From positions 1,896,704 to 1,960,703 of the forward strand of contig MNCI01003975.1 of assembly GCA_015680685.1 (NCBI GenBank): a DNA stretch of 64,000 bases. Direction: 5' to 3'. Position 1 is the stretch's first letter. Every line of letters starts with the position of its first letter. This DNA comes from Gnetum montanum. Taxonomy: Eukaryota > Streptophyta > Gnetopsida > Gnetales > Gnetaceae. Under the pieces are notes generated by a model. The model saw only the letters and a program-made list of their open reading frames with translations. It had not been told where the DNA came from and made no database searches. A program made the position numbers and the translations under genes. Of this stretch, positions 47,311 to 59,701 are shown piece after piece.

Positions 47311-48842
47311 TATACTATTGACATGCTCATTTAGAAATTTTGGATCTATTGCTGCTTGATCATCTTTTTCTCATTAAGTTGAAGTCATATGTTCTAATAT
47401 GGATCAAGCAACCTATACCCTTAATTAATTTGGTATTTCTTCAAACCCAAAATTCTTAACAAGTGTCTCCAGCCAACTTACAAAAGTACCAGCACCATCT
47501 ACACTACTAAAAGTCCTCAATTCCACATACGGAAGTCCAACAACATTTCTAAATTCTCTTGCAAGCCTTGCTTCATCTTCTTCATTTAGCTTGTTATGAG
47601 AAAAAGTAAATATTAATGATGGAGCTCTTGGAACTTTTACATGAGGATTTGAATTTACTTCTCCTAGAATCCTAGGTTGATGGGTACACAAACTACCATA
47701 GTTTCAATATTCTTCCTTCTCATCTATCCCCCTCCACCTAGCTGAGAAAATTCTTCATCATTATTTGAATATGAATGCTCATTATCACCTTGAGTTTGAA
47801 TATGACTAGGATATGCATTCCTATCTACCTTAGAATTAATCTTATCCAATCTTGCATTCATCAATTAAAAGAAAAATTCCATGCTCTTCATGTCTCTATT
47901 CAAGGCTTAAATCTATTTCTTCTTAGGAACCATTTGAAATTAACATAAAAAATATACAATCAAATTCCAAAAAAAATCAACCTATCTCTCTAATACCAAT
48001 AACATTGAAGCAAGGCCATTCCATTTTTTTAACCCTTTAAAAATGCACCAAATCCAAAATGCATGAAGATAATTCAATTACTAAAAAGTAAGAAAACTAG
48101 TTATCGTTAATTAATTCAAATAATATTACAATTATTGCAGTTCTGCAACCCATAAACATCATAGTTCACTTACACACTCAATAATATTGTAGAGCATGAG
48201 GCTCTACAACCACATAATAATTAATCTCAATATAAGGCACAACTGATCTAGATATCTTCCACATACAAGACTAAGATCCACACACATACACATACACATA
48301 GGTTCAATGGTCAAGCACACATAATTGACCATAGAGATGCACACACTCTCATGTAAACTCTTCTCTCATTGAAATCATATACAAAATAATCAAACATAAT
48401 ATCAAGATTTATGAATTATAAGATAAGAATTCTAGGGAAACCTTTTCCAAGATTAACTTGGAGATTCTCAACTGTTTTCATCTTGTTCTCATCTTTCCCA
48501 ACTATTTTTCAACATGGAACTTTCATCAATTATATGGGATGTCTACGACTTTGAAAAGATGTCTCCCTATTAACCTTGGCTCTTAGACAAGACATGTCTT
48601 ATTCATACAAGACATCTTATTGGAATGAGATGTATCCTCCTAGGGCAAGATGCCTTCCTAGAGATGAATTTGATCAAGAAAGGATGTCTCATCATCCTAC
48701 AAGATGTCTCTTATGACATCCTAGCTCTTAGTGAATATGTCTCTCTAATCTCTAATATGTATTTCTAGCTTTCCAAAACCTTCAATAAATCATCTATAGG
48801 GATGAAAAAGGAACTCAAAAGAGGTGTCCCTACACTAGAACC
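47310..48842 (-). mobile_element. Fragment of LTR element J (tRNA-Met primer type)
   Basis: On the minus strand, TGGTATTAGAGAGATAGG (47,998 to 47,981) resembles the initiator tRNA-Met primer site TGGTATCAGAGC. Upstream of it, 48,000 to about 48,842 (where TGTAGGGACACC could be the LTR start) would be the 5' LTR. Downstream, MVPKKK...RDMKSMEFFF then LMNARLDKINSKVDRN (47,935-47,830) looks like a gag N-terminus. LTR limits are tentative because no second LTR is in the window. Confidence 0.4.
47425..47691 (-). pseudogene. Unrecognised ORF in element J (possible gag part)
   Basis: An 88-codon minus-strand frame with sensible composition (LNEEDEARLAREFRNVVGLP, then a stretch with FVSWLETLVKNFGFEE). 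It follows the gag-like start of element J, so it may be part of that gag, but I do not recognise the family. It ends just before the junction with element D. Confidence 0.35.
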
Positions 48843-51520
48843 TAAATGAATGGGGTATATGGTTTACTTTAATTACTTAATTCATAAGGAAATTTTGTCA
48901 AAATGATATGGACTTTCACATCCCTATTCGTCTACAATCCTTTTGGGATTAGTATATGGTTATTTTGATCATTTTTAATTTTGTAGAGTGCATGGCACTG
49001 AAGATAATAGTTGTGTAAATATGATGTCTCACCAAGATCAACATTAAATTTCCAAGGTGCCCACAAACTCCTTATGATATGGTTATGAAAGGGCAATTTT
49101 AGGCATGGATCTACTTCGGGAAGGATCCACTTGCATAGCTTTTAGACACTTACTTTATACTCCATCACCACATGTCTAAGTTCATTTGACTATAATCTTA
49201 GTGTTATGCATCATCCAACTTTTCATTCTTTTCAACTAATATTTTATCTTAGAAACATGCATTTCGAAACCTCAATGAGAGATTCCTTAAATCTAAACCT
49301 TATACAAAGACTCATGATTTATTATCTACATTTTTCATACTTTGTTATGATTTCCATTTAGTTCTTATTTTTAAAAAAAATTGCTTACTGTTTAAATGTA
49401 AAATATTTACTAATAGTTGCATTGATAAAATCATATATGTTGATGCATCCTTATCAACATAAAAAAAAATCAGATATGACACTTAGCTCAAATTTCAAAT
49501 TTTGCCTTTAAATACCAAAGAATGTTTTGTCATTTCTAGAGCCTAGAAGCTTTCTAAAATCATAACTTCTTCCTAACATATTTAATTTTGCCCATTTTTC
49601 ACTCTATGAGCTTCTACAAGTATGCTTAATGTTATGGAGGCATCAACACAAATGTTTTTCAATAAATTTTGCTAACATCCCATGGACAAGGTATTAAAAT
49701 AATGTTAAATAAAAAGGATACCAACAAAATAATTACCTCTAGAATTTGTATTAAAATATCTATAGTTTTGCAACCACTCTAAAGCCTTAACACCTAATCT
49801 TTTGCTTTGCAATTCTCACTAACTAAAAAGTCATTAGAAAGTACATAGACTTAAAAGATAATATTTAAAAAAAAACTGATCCAAGATTATCTATGTGATT
49901 ATAAATGGCACCAAAATGAGATTGATAAGTAAGTGGACCATCATAGTCCAAGAAAAATTGACCAAGATGAGGTAGAGGATAATAACAATCACAACCATAA
50001 TAATAGGATCAAGCTACTAAAGTAACTCATGCTACAGGTCCCTTAAGAAAAGAACTTAAGGTTGAATTTGCTCATTAAATTTCCACTGTAGAGATCAAGC
50101 AATTAAGAGACGATGAAGCATCAAGACCTAGGCCAAGCCTGGAAGTGGCCTTAATCAATGTTTCCATAGAGAAGGTGTGAAGCAAAGAAGTCCAAAGTAT
50201 AGTTCTTCAAGAACTCAACTTTTGACCTTTCCTAGAGTTTGTGCTAGTAGAGATCCATACATATTTACACTACAGCCCACCATTTGCACTAGTGGGGAAT
50301 AATATCTTAGGAAGACTTACCTTTTTAAGAATAATTTCCAAGGAGATGTAATAGTCAAGATCAAGGATATAATCATCTCCTACTTTGTGGAAGTCATTGT
50401 CGAAGACCTTAGATTGCCCAACATTGGGGCAAAGCTAATTGAGGTCTCGACAGAAGAAAATATAAAGGTTAATAAGGAATGAACTCAATATTGCTATGAA
50501 GTGGATCACAATGAGTATGATGCTCTCACAAAGGCAAAATAAACTTATTTCAAGGATTATGGATTATCACCTCAATTCAATAGTATGACCAAGTAATGTT
50601 ACCATGTTCTCTACAAGGGCATGTATGGCTCTAAGAAAAAAAATTTCAATCAATATTTCCCAAGTCATCTTCTTAAAAATCAAGAAGTGATTTAAAGAAA
50701 ATAAGAATGGTTGGAAGATAATCCTCTTGCCTTCCCTTATCAAAAAACTTTATAAAAGGGGAAGGATAGCACGTTATTCCAAAGATGTAATCTAAAAGGC
50801 CCCTACTACATCATTATAGAAGAGGATAAAAGATAAGGCCTCTACCAAGCTTTAGGAAGAGATATGATTTGAATCGTCACTATCAACATTTGAAATAATA
50901 CCAAAGATGATAGTAGCAACTAAATGCCTAAGGAAACTTAGGAAGCAGCTACAATAGTAGTAAGCCTCTAAGGGTGGTGGTGAATCATCAACATACCATA
51001 TGGTCATGAGTCATCTTAATGAAGTTGTTATGACTATTAGTTGGCCAACAAATAATCTAACATATGTATTTTATACATGAAGAAGCCATGCTTATATTTG
51101 TTCCAATCCCATCATAGGAGAAGTCATTATGTTCATCCTAAGAGAACAACTCCTTGAAATCTCTAAAATGTAGTGGCTTTATCTATTGTGCTAGAGGAAG
51201 GAGATGGTACAACAATCCTAGTTATGCTACACAAGGCTTAAGAAACAATAGTTGAGGTGGTAATGAAACAAGTCGATGAAGCTCTAAGTACTCCTATAGT
51301 CTTTATTCTATATAGTACTACTATGGCAAACATTCAAGTGTCTGTAGAAGCCAAGAGTAATAAGATTAGTGTAGCATAGCACATGAAGATGTTGGAAAAA
51401 CTATTTGGAGCCAAACAATTGATTCTAAAGATCTATAATATCCTAGAAGATATTACAAAAATCCATTCATAGATACTAGAGAGAAGGTGTAAATTTGTAG
51501 TAGCACAAGTACAACTAGAG

Positions 51521-51869
51521 TGAAACGCCACCAAATTTGAGCAACAACACATCAATAGAAAATTTGTCTAAGTGTCAACATGAGGAAAATTTTTTCTAAG
51601 TGTTTCACCCATACTTCCATTGTTGGGACTACACTTCAAAGCATAGTCAGTGTAGCATGCAGCATAAAACTAGATTGGCAAAATTTTCTAAGTGTCAACA
51701 ATAGTTGCAAAATTTTTCTGAGTGTTGTGCTATGCTCTCATTCTCCCTACTATGCTCCAGAGCATAGCCAGCATAACATACACTTCAGTGGCCAATTTTG
51801 CCTAAGTGTTAAGCTAGAAGCTATCAAGATAGCTCAACATGAAAAGAGGAATTTTAGTAGATTTTCTAA
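51521..51869 (+). repeat. Direct repeat (LTR start) of F, left copy
   Basis: Matches 53,630-53,979. It contains several CTAAGTGT words and the palindrome TATGCTCCAGAGCATA (51,751-51,766). Confidence 0.85.
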
Positions 51870-53629
51870 TTGCTAGGATTATAAATTAGCACATCATTGT
51901 TTGCCAGGATCTTAAACTAGGTTCACAGTTTTCTAAGACCTTCAACTAGCGCATCACACAATCTACCAAGACCCTAAACTAGGTTCATAGTTGAGCACAC
52001 ATAGCTCAACAATCACAATTTTGTAGACAAGTGAGTGCAAATACTTTCGATTCCTTATCATCTGCCCACACCTCACAAGCAAGGTGAGTTAGGGTATTAC
52101 AATTCTAGAACGAAATTCACATCATCAAGTGAAAAGCCTCTAGGACATTTGTACCATCATTGCCCTTGACATTTTGTTGATCCTCTAGAGATGCCCTTAG
52201 GCATTTTACTAACCTTTTGAAGCTACTGCAACCATCATCAATTGTACCATCCCTAGGTCATGCCAACAACATTATTGACCTTGGGTATTTCATTAGTGGT
52301 TGGAGCTCTCACTGTCAGCACCACTTGCTAGAGTCCCAACAATATTGTGGCCTAGCCATAACACTGCCATCCTCCAGCCCTTATCATTGCCCAAGCTTGG
52401 AAGTGCATCTAGCAGCTTGGCTTCCTACCATCTTGCTACATTTCCAAGCTCCTATCCTTGGTGTGGAGTCTTGAGCACTTACACCACCATCACCCTCAAC
52501 CACCTTGTTGGCCTCTTTAGAACGCTTGCTTCTGGTGTGGATGCTAGAGCTTTTGTAGTTTTTTGGCTTTGACACCTGCACTAGCCTTCCTACTTTGGCA
52601 TTGCAAGCTCTTGCAACTAGTCTAGCACTCATGACACTTGCAGTGCCCTTGTAACTAGTAGTTTGCTTTTACCTCACATGTTGTGTGGTTGTTTATCTTG
52701 TCTTCTCTATGTTATGTTTGCAGGATGAAGCCTCGAAGGCAATCATTCAAAGATACATTTCATCATAGCGGTAAGTCACCACATTGCTCTGATGTGCTTG
52801 GTTGGAATTGCCAAGCCACTCGATAGTGCACATCCCTATTACCCTGCCATAGCCTATTTGCATTTACCCCTTTTATCTTACCATTTTCTACCTTCCCTAC
52901 TAGCTTCTTTGATGCACATGGCATACTTCTTTTAGTTAACTAGCAGAACCCATGACAGATGTAACACAACTTGTCCCATGGAGAGCCTCTATGGGTTAGT
53001 CAAAGCCCTAGTAGATGTAATGCAACTCATCCCTAGAAGGAAACACCTATCCTATAAATGTGATGTAGTTGCCTCTATGCAAAGCTCATCAAGTGGCATG
53101 TAGTCCACTCGATGATACACATCTTGTAGCTAGCATTTCGTACAAAAAAAGAAAAGAAAAAAGGGGTAAAACATGTCCCCTTGTAAAATCTAGCAAAGCT
53201 ACAATTTGGCAACTAGTCTAACCCTGAATTTGCATCGGCCTTCTCATACGCATTCCTACAAGAGGCCAATATGTTAGGGGTAAGCTGTTTTGGTGCTATG
53301 GGTAATGACTCTCTCACAAGCACTCTGATGAGAGACCATCATTTTGGCAACAAGCCACCTTGGTGCCATGATCATGGTTAGCCATGCTGACTTTGCATCT
53401 TATAGCATGATACATCGTTTGCATCTCATTCCTCCCTTCCTATTCTTGAGCCAATTCCCTACACCCATTACCTACAGCATACCATTACCTTTAGCACTCT
53501 CAAGCTCAACAAAGCACCTTCCGATGGGGTTCCAATGAGTGATATTGGTGCCACACCTGCTGTGGTGTTTCAAGTTCTCTATTGACATCTCTTGGGCCAC
53601 TCCTCCAAACATTGACAAAGAGGGGCTAT
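51870..53629 (+). other. Internal part of insertion F
   Basis: No retroelement protein is recognisable. Around 51,890-51,985, three copies of an (C)AAGACCCTAAACTAGGTTCA-like word occur. Near 52,716-52,771, a TTTGCAG...GGTAAGT arrangement looks like a small exon, but no product can be named. The open frames at 52,217-52,632 are Ser/Pro/Leu-rich and unconvincing. Confidence 0.45.
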
Positions 53630-53979
53630 TGAAACACCATCAAATTTTGGCAATAGCACCTCAACAGCAAATTTTTCTAAGTGTTAACACAAGGTAAATT
53701 TTTTCTAAGTAAGCTCATGCTTCCACTATTGGAACTATGCTTCAGAGCATAGTCACTATAGCATGCAACATAGAACTAGATTGGCAAAATTTTTTAAGTG
53801 TCGATAGGAGTTGCAAAATTTTTCTCTAAGTGTTGTGCTACACTCCCATTCTCCCTACTATATGCTCTAGAGCATAGCTAGCATAGCATATACTTCAGTG
53901 GCCAATTTTTCCTAAATGTCAAGCCAGAAGCTATCAAGCTAGCTCAGCATAAAAAGAGGCATTTTAGCAAATTTTCTAA
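53630..53979 (+). repeat. Direct repeat (LTR start) of F, right copy
   Basis: It begins TGAAACACCATC and is diverged from the left copy by substitutions and small indels. It carries TATGCTTCAGAGCATA (53,736) and TATGCTCTAGAGCATA (53,861). Confidence 0.85.
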
Positions 53980-55308
53980 CTCATGAAGCTACCCCTCTTG
54001 CTACACTCCAAAGCATAGCCAACGTAGCCTGGATGAAGATTGAAAGTTTTGCTAATTCTTTCTAAGTGTCAATGCTATGCTCTCACTTTTCTTGCTATGC
54101 TCTAGAGCGTAACTAGCATAGCCAGCACTAGACCTCAATTTTTGCAAAATTTTCCTAACTGTTGGGTTATGCTCCAGAGCATAACTAGCACAGCAATGCA
54201 GGGTAGCCCCTAAAAGATTCCAAAGCTCAGCATTGGCCTTCATCTTGGCTCCAATGCTTCTTTGACAAGTAGGATCAGCAATTTGCATTTCTTTTGCACC
54301 CCCCATTTATCCAAAAATTGTACCTATGCTTGATCCCACTCAAAAGAGGAAAGAGCATAGCCTCAAAATTACATTGTTTTGCATTGTTTATACATTGTGA
54401 TCTCTTTGACTCTGGCACATGCAATCTTGGTAGCATAGTCATGGTTTGGTAGACTCTCAGGGTCCATTAGAGCACACTAGAGCATAGCACCATTTTGCTC
54501 CAGTGGGAGCGTAGCTAGGATCAACGTAGCCTTAACTACCCCCTTTGCCATGTGGCACCCAATCCACACTTCATGTTAACTGTAACCTTATAAATTCCCT
54601 TGCATTTAACATTTTAGGGGTTGGCATTTTTGAGGAGTTGGCATTTTGAAGCACTTGGTTGCCAGTTTCATCTTAACAATTGGCACTTAGCACCCTTGCA
54701 CTTGAGCATACTTAATGCCTTGGCAAAACCTTGGGACACCACCTTTGCATACCATAGCATACTACAGCCCACAAGACACCACAACAGCCAACCCAACAAG
54801 CTCAAAATTCATGGCGAATGTCAATTTCATAGCCCAAAGACCCCAGTGATTGTAACTATGCTACCTACTATGCTCATTTGTACATTATGTACCTCCTCAC
54901 CTCTCGTTTGTAATTGTTATGCTCTCCCATTTGGGGTGATGTCATTCTTTCTCTCTCAAACTCCTTTGCATTTTTCGAGCATTTTCTTTAGCATTTAGCA
55001 TGGCACTTACATTTTTTTTGTTGTTTTACACACATTTTCATGTTGCATCATCATTTTCACACCAGAAAACCCAGCTACACTCTAGCTTAGTCAGCCCTAG
55101 TACCACTTAAAACACCTTGTAAACCTTGGCACCCATTCATTGAAATATTTTGTAAGTCCCACTTCAATCAACAAGATCGTCCCAAGTGCTCCATCTCAAT
55201 TTTCCTCTCCAGTAATGGCCTTTCAGATGGGGGTGGGGTTCGAGTTGTACTATGGCTACGAACCCCTCAATGTGACCATTACAATTGTTAACATTTTTGG
55301 TCACTACA
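53980..55308 (+). other. Right part of F with further palindrome copies
   Basis: Continues the second repeat to the insertion end. It holds more palindrome variants at 54,002, 54,096 and 54,168, then unrecognised sequence. The only long open frame (54,621-54,998) has no family signature. Confidence 0.45.
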
Positions 55309-56721
55309 TAGAGGAAACCCCCAATATTAACCAAAGGTTAGTAGCTAAGATTGCAAAACTCAAAGCTTAATTTTTAAGCCCTGCCATTCTTTAGCCAAAG
55401 CTTACAAGAGATGAAACTTTTCAACAACTTCAACAAAAATTAAAGGATACCAAAAATTCCAAAGAGAGGATAGTATGGGATGCATCATTTTTAGAAACCA
55501 TGTCAAATACCATGGATCTCAACCTTCTAGGCATACATAGGAAGAATAAAACTCTAACCAAGAAGAACTAAAGCATAGAAAGAGAAATTATTGGAATACA
55601 TCTACCAACATTAGGAATAGCTCACTATGGTAAATCATGATGTTAGGAGGTTGTCTACAAATAATAGAAATATTTCAATGAATAAAGTTTAGGCCAATCA
55701 CTAGAAGACTATTAGTGAGATTGCCTCTTGAAAAAATGAAGCCTTAAAATATAAAAAAGTAAACAATCATTACAAGAACCAAATGATCATGCTCAAGAAA
55801 GTGAATGAGAAGGAGATTAAGTTGGCAAAGGCCAAGGTAAATGAAGCCCTCTAGAAAAGAGGCGATACATGACAATCCATCTTTAATGGACTCAATGCAT
55901 ATAATTAAGCAAAAGTCCATCTAAAAGAGTTGTAAATTAAAGAAATGACCAAGTATATAAATCTAGGTAACCTCTAATATGTAAACCTAGCAATGCTTAC
56001 TGTATGATAACTAAGGTTAAAGTTGGAAAGGTAGGTGATCAAATCCTACCTCCTATATGAGATAGAGTTTAAGCTCCACAAGGAGACAAGGCACAAGCTA
56101 TAAGTAGTTAATGTGAAGCTTGAGGTTCTTAAGAGAAGATTCAAGAATTAGTGATTAATTGTTATCAACATGACTAGAAAAATAACTACTAAGAGTTGTA
56201 AAACCTTGTAAGGATATTTGACATTTCGTATAAGAAGTTTGTAGCCTAGTTAATCAACATGAAGAAGATGTTTCCAACATTGTCCTGCCCATGGGATATA
56301 CCAATACTAGCTAGTCTAGGTGATGTTTCCTAAACATTAACAACCCAAAAATTAAAGAAGAGGAAATGAAAACATTGTTAGATGCATTCAAATTTTCAAA
56401 TGTAGTAGTAGGATATCCTAGACCATTGACTAAACCAAGATGTGAGGAAGGACCATCCAAGCTGCATGAGCCTCTACCTTCAAGCACTGTGTAAACACTC
56501 AATCTTGGCAAATTTTATGTAGCAAATGGCCACTAAGTTTTTACACTATGTCTACTTTTGATAAATTCCATTGTAAAGGCTTGAATATTTTGTAATATGA
56601 CACTCAAAGTTGTTAATTATTAGTTAGTAAATATTCAATTCCATATCCTCCAAAATTTTGTAAATAACTCAATCCTACTTTTGTTCACTTAAGGAAAAGT
56701 TTTCAATTAGTTGTGGGGGCG

Positions 56722-57394
56722 TGATAAAGCATCATACAGTCAACTACATCGATGGACATACATTGACATAGCCCCATTCCCATTAACATATCCTTTGATA
56801 CATTGATGCATATGTGTCAATTATGGTAATAAAATTAATATTGATTCTTTCCATTACAACACTTGGACTATCACTTAGTTTACTTTTAGCATTTTACTCC
56901 CAATGCACTTTACTTTCTAAGCACTTAATTATTTAATATTTTATTCCATAACAAGATGAGCACACTCATTTCAAGCATAATATATTAACATTGGTAATCC
57001 TAGCAATGAATACTTGGTACATCCAATAATGAATACTTGGTAACCCAGTAATGTTAATATAGGTTCAAGATGGTATTGAAAGTGGGAACACACTTAGGGT
57101 AGTTTAGATTACCTTTAAATTCATGGTTAGTTTAATATTTAAATATCTTAACTACTTTATCATCTTATTATTTTAATCATAAAAATAAGAAAAATAAAAA
57201 TATATTATGTCTTGATCACAATTAAGCATACCAATTAAACAAGCACAAGTGATGATTTGGAAGATAATGACTGACAACTTAACTCCTAGTTATCTAGGAT
57301 ACTATTAGCCCAAAGTTCCACAGAATTCAACTAAATCATGCATACACACTTGTGATCTATATGGTTGGGCATAGGGAACACTTGCCACTCATCA
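56722..57394 (+). repeat. 3' LTR of element E
   Basis: Begins TGATAAAGCATC after GTGGGGGCG and ends GCCACTCATCA. At 673 bp it is shorter than the other family LTRs. It shares ATACTTGGTAACCCAGTAATG and TATGGTTGGGCATAGGG with them (plus-strand words split over the end region). Confidence 0.82.
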
Positions 57395-58913
57395 TTGAGC
57401 ATTGAGTTGAGAGATAATCCTCTTGATGGTCATCCTTGTTTTGTGAGAGTTGACTAAGTGTTTTATTGATTGATTATCTATCCTTAGAAGTGTGTTGCTT
57501 CCATGGTACATTGTATTCATTTCCTTTAAACAAGAATATACTTTTCTTTTCTTTTCTTATTCAATTGTGACTTGTTGTAGATCTTTACACCTTGAGTAAA
57601 CTTGGATTATGGAATCCAAGGGAGCTCCTCCTTATCAAAACTTACTCATTGAGCTCATAGTCGATAACTCTTCATCCATTTAACTCTCCAATAAGCATAT
57701 GATACATAAAAGATCCAAGCATGTAAAAATCAAGTTGAACTTCTTGGAAGAAGGAGGACAACTTCTTAAATAAGTTTCACATAATTTGAGTTTCTCTCAT
57801 GTTTATCAATTTAATTGCATGTTCTCTTAAGTTTGGTTTAAAAATTTAAAGTAGAAAAGTGAAGTTTATGTTAGGGTTTGAAGGGACTCACTCCTACAAG
57901 CATCAAATTCAAGTTTACTATTTCCAAATTATTTCGATCATCATGTTCATTTTCATGTTTGAAGAAATACTTTAACATCTATTTCCATATATTCATATTT
58001 CAAGCTTCACAATTATGTGTGTTAAGATTAATAAAAGCATTGAAGGCTTGATAGACACTAAATGCATGTTCTTAATCTTGTTTTTGCATGATAAAGGACA
58101 TATTTAAGAGAATTGAATGGTTTTCATGTTATTTCTATATTTTTTGCACATGGCACAATATGTCTAATTCCCATTTAAATTGGATGTAATTGTTACATTT
58201 TCTTCCTTGTAAGTGCAGCTAATCGAAAGAAGTTAGGCTTTCATTCATCCACCATCCTTTCGAGGATCCTACCTAGTAGGATAAGCATTAAATCTCTAGG
58301 TGATGATCCTTTAGCTAATCCATTTTGTTAGGAAAAATCTAGGATGATGATGATATTACGTATGTTGCATCATTTCTTGTCTTATAAGACCCAACAACAT
58401 AGTCCTAGGCTTCTTTGCCCTTCTTAAGCCTTGATTGTATGCTAATTTCATTATAAAGTACGAATGTTATTAGTTTTTAGATTTTTAGCAAACCATAACC
58501 CATCACAATTCATGTTTTTTGTACCATGACCTCACCACAAGTTGTGATTTACATTTTTGAGTTTTTTCTTAGACCATGACAAGTAGTCACCTCATGGTTT
58601 GAATTTTTAGTTCCACAATGATTCATCATAGCCTTGTGGACAAAATATTTTTTTTGAAGTACATAAGGTACAATCAGTCCAAAATGGCCACCATGACCAA
58701 ACCATAACTTGTGGTCTGACAATGACCCATGGTTTCATATACCATGACTCATTTTTTGCATTATTATTAAGACATTTGGAATTTCTTTATTTGTACTAGC
58801 TATCTTTGATCCATTCTCCTCTAATTTTTGCTAGCCATGAAATTGTAATAGTAGTTTCTTTTTAACATTACAATGCTTAATTTCTTCACAATGGAAGATT
58901 GTTTGTCAAAACA
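57395..58913. other. Intergenic sequence, unassigned
   Basis: No gene is seen. Around 58,490-58,755, ACCATGAC/ACCATAAC words recur about six times as a loose degenerate repeat. Confidence 0.4.
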
Positions 58914-59701
58914 TGAATTTGTCGGCTGTGTTAATAGGTATGCATCAACACAACCCTATCAACAATTATGCGTTGATGTAGTCATGTGTTTTGCCTAAAT
59001 AAATGCACATGCCCACTAGATTTCTTGTATGTTTTGGTCAATACCTTAGAAAAGACTCTTGCAATTTTCCTTGGTGAAAGTTAGAATTTTCTCCTTTGGG
59101 TGCTTGCAACATGGATTGAGAAAATTGTACAAAGTTATATTCAAGTGTATTCTATACATTGACACCTATACATGGTAGCAATAAAATTGAGACTGGTTCT
59201 ATCCATTACAGCACTTAGAGTAGCATTTTAGCTTACTTTTCAACACTTAACTTGTGATATCTTTTACTTTCATGTGCTTAATAATTAAATAATTATGTGA
59301 TAATAGCACTTGAGTATGACCACTTTGAGCATAATATATTAATGTTTGGTAATCCTAGTGATGGACACTTGGTACATCTAATAATGAATACTTGGCAACC
59401 CAATGACGTTAGTATAATAAGTTTAGGATGTGGACAGAAAGTGGGAACAAATACTCACTGGTATAGATATCTTTCTACATTTAGATAATCAATTAACTAT
59501 TTTAATATTTTAACATTTTAAATAATAATGGAACTATCATACACCTCCATAATTGACACAAGAGTGATTGGAAAGACAAAGATTAACAATTTGAAGCTTA
59601 ATTATCTAAGACAATTTGCTAGCATAGTCCATAAAATTCGATGTGGATTGCATATGAACCATCTGCACGGTTAAGCATAGGGTCTACCCTGCCTCTCATC
59701 A
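58914..59701 (+). repeat. A-family LTR K (solo or truncated)
   Basis: Related to the E LTR: shared words include AGCATAATATATTAA, GGTAATCCTAG, GAATACTTGG and the end word CTCATCA. The start near TGAATTTGTCGG is approximate. No primer site follows and no polypurine tract precedes, so it is a solo or broken LTR. It ends 386 bp from the stop codon of the receptor gene. Confidence 0.65.

Larger units (their letters stand above)
51521..55308 (+). mobile_element. Nested LTR-type insertion F in element E
   Basis: A 3.79 kb insert with ends TGAAACGCC and GTCACTACA, flanked by the perfect 5-bp duplication TAGAG (51,516-51,520 and 55,309-55,313). A direct repeat of about 345 bp starts at 51,521 and again at 53,630; the second copy is preceded by the purine-rich GACAAAGAGGGGCTAT, as expected for a 3' LTR. 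Beyond this block the two copies differ, so the full LTRs cannot be defined. No gag or pol motif is recognisable inside. The ends resemble those of element G (TGAAACACC ... CACTACA). Confidence 0.75.
49905..56494 (+). pseudogene. ORF2 relic of element E, split by insertion F
   Basis: Parts 49,905-51,520 and 55,314-56,494. The start ATG GCA CCA AAA (MAPK) matches A and D. Around 50,350-50,460, VKIKDIIISYFVEVIVEDLR then LPNIGAKLIEVSTEE aligns with A, and ILLPSLIKKLYKRGRIARYS (50,722-50,781) corresponds to LPFPFLIRKLCQGGEIARYT of D. The second part is coiled-coil-like and ends with MFPTLSCPWDIPILASLGDV (about 56,267-56,326) and ...LPSSTV-stop. Frame is kept across the F insertion when one copy of TAGAG is removed. 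Many stops make it non-functional. Confidence 0.72.
49080..57394 (+). mobile_element. A-family element E (spacer, ORF2, 3' LTR; split by F)
   Basis: A plus-strand copy of the A family. It contains part of the non-coding spacer (GGATCCACTTG block near 49,125), ORF2 (49,905-56,494), the polypurine tract TGTGGGGGCG and the 3' LTR (56,722-57,394). Gag, primer site and 5' LTR are missing; the left end is uncertain because homology to A fades near 49,080. ORF2 is interrupted by insertion F. Confidence 0.75.

Noticed and set aside
52716-52775. Captured cellular exon (TTTGCAG...GGTAAGT) in insertion F
   Set aside because: Splice-like sites occur by chance often in T-rich DNA, and the short translated stretch matches no protein I know.
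51521-53207. A full 1.69 kb 5' LTR of F ending at GCTACA (53,207), equal in length to the 3' copy
   Set aside because: The lengths agree, but beyond the first ~345 bp I could not align the two stretches, so only the shared block is annotated.
54621-54998. 125-codon plus-strand frame inside insertion F
   Set aside because: No recognisable domain, and composition fits non-coding sequence.
55140-55370. Frame containing GVGFELYYGYEP, reminiscent of the TPxELxYGxxP block of copia integrases
   Set aside because: Too short and isolated. Its second half is clearly ORF2 of element E after the F insertion, so the match is probably chance.
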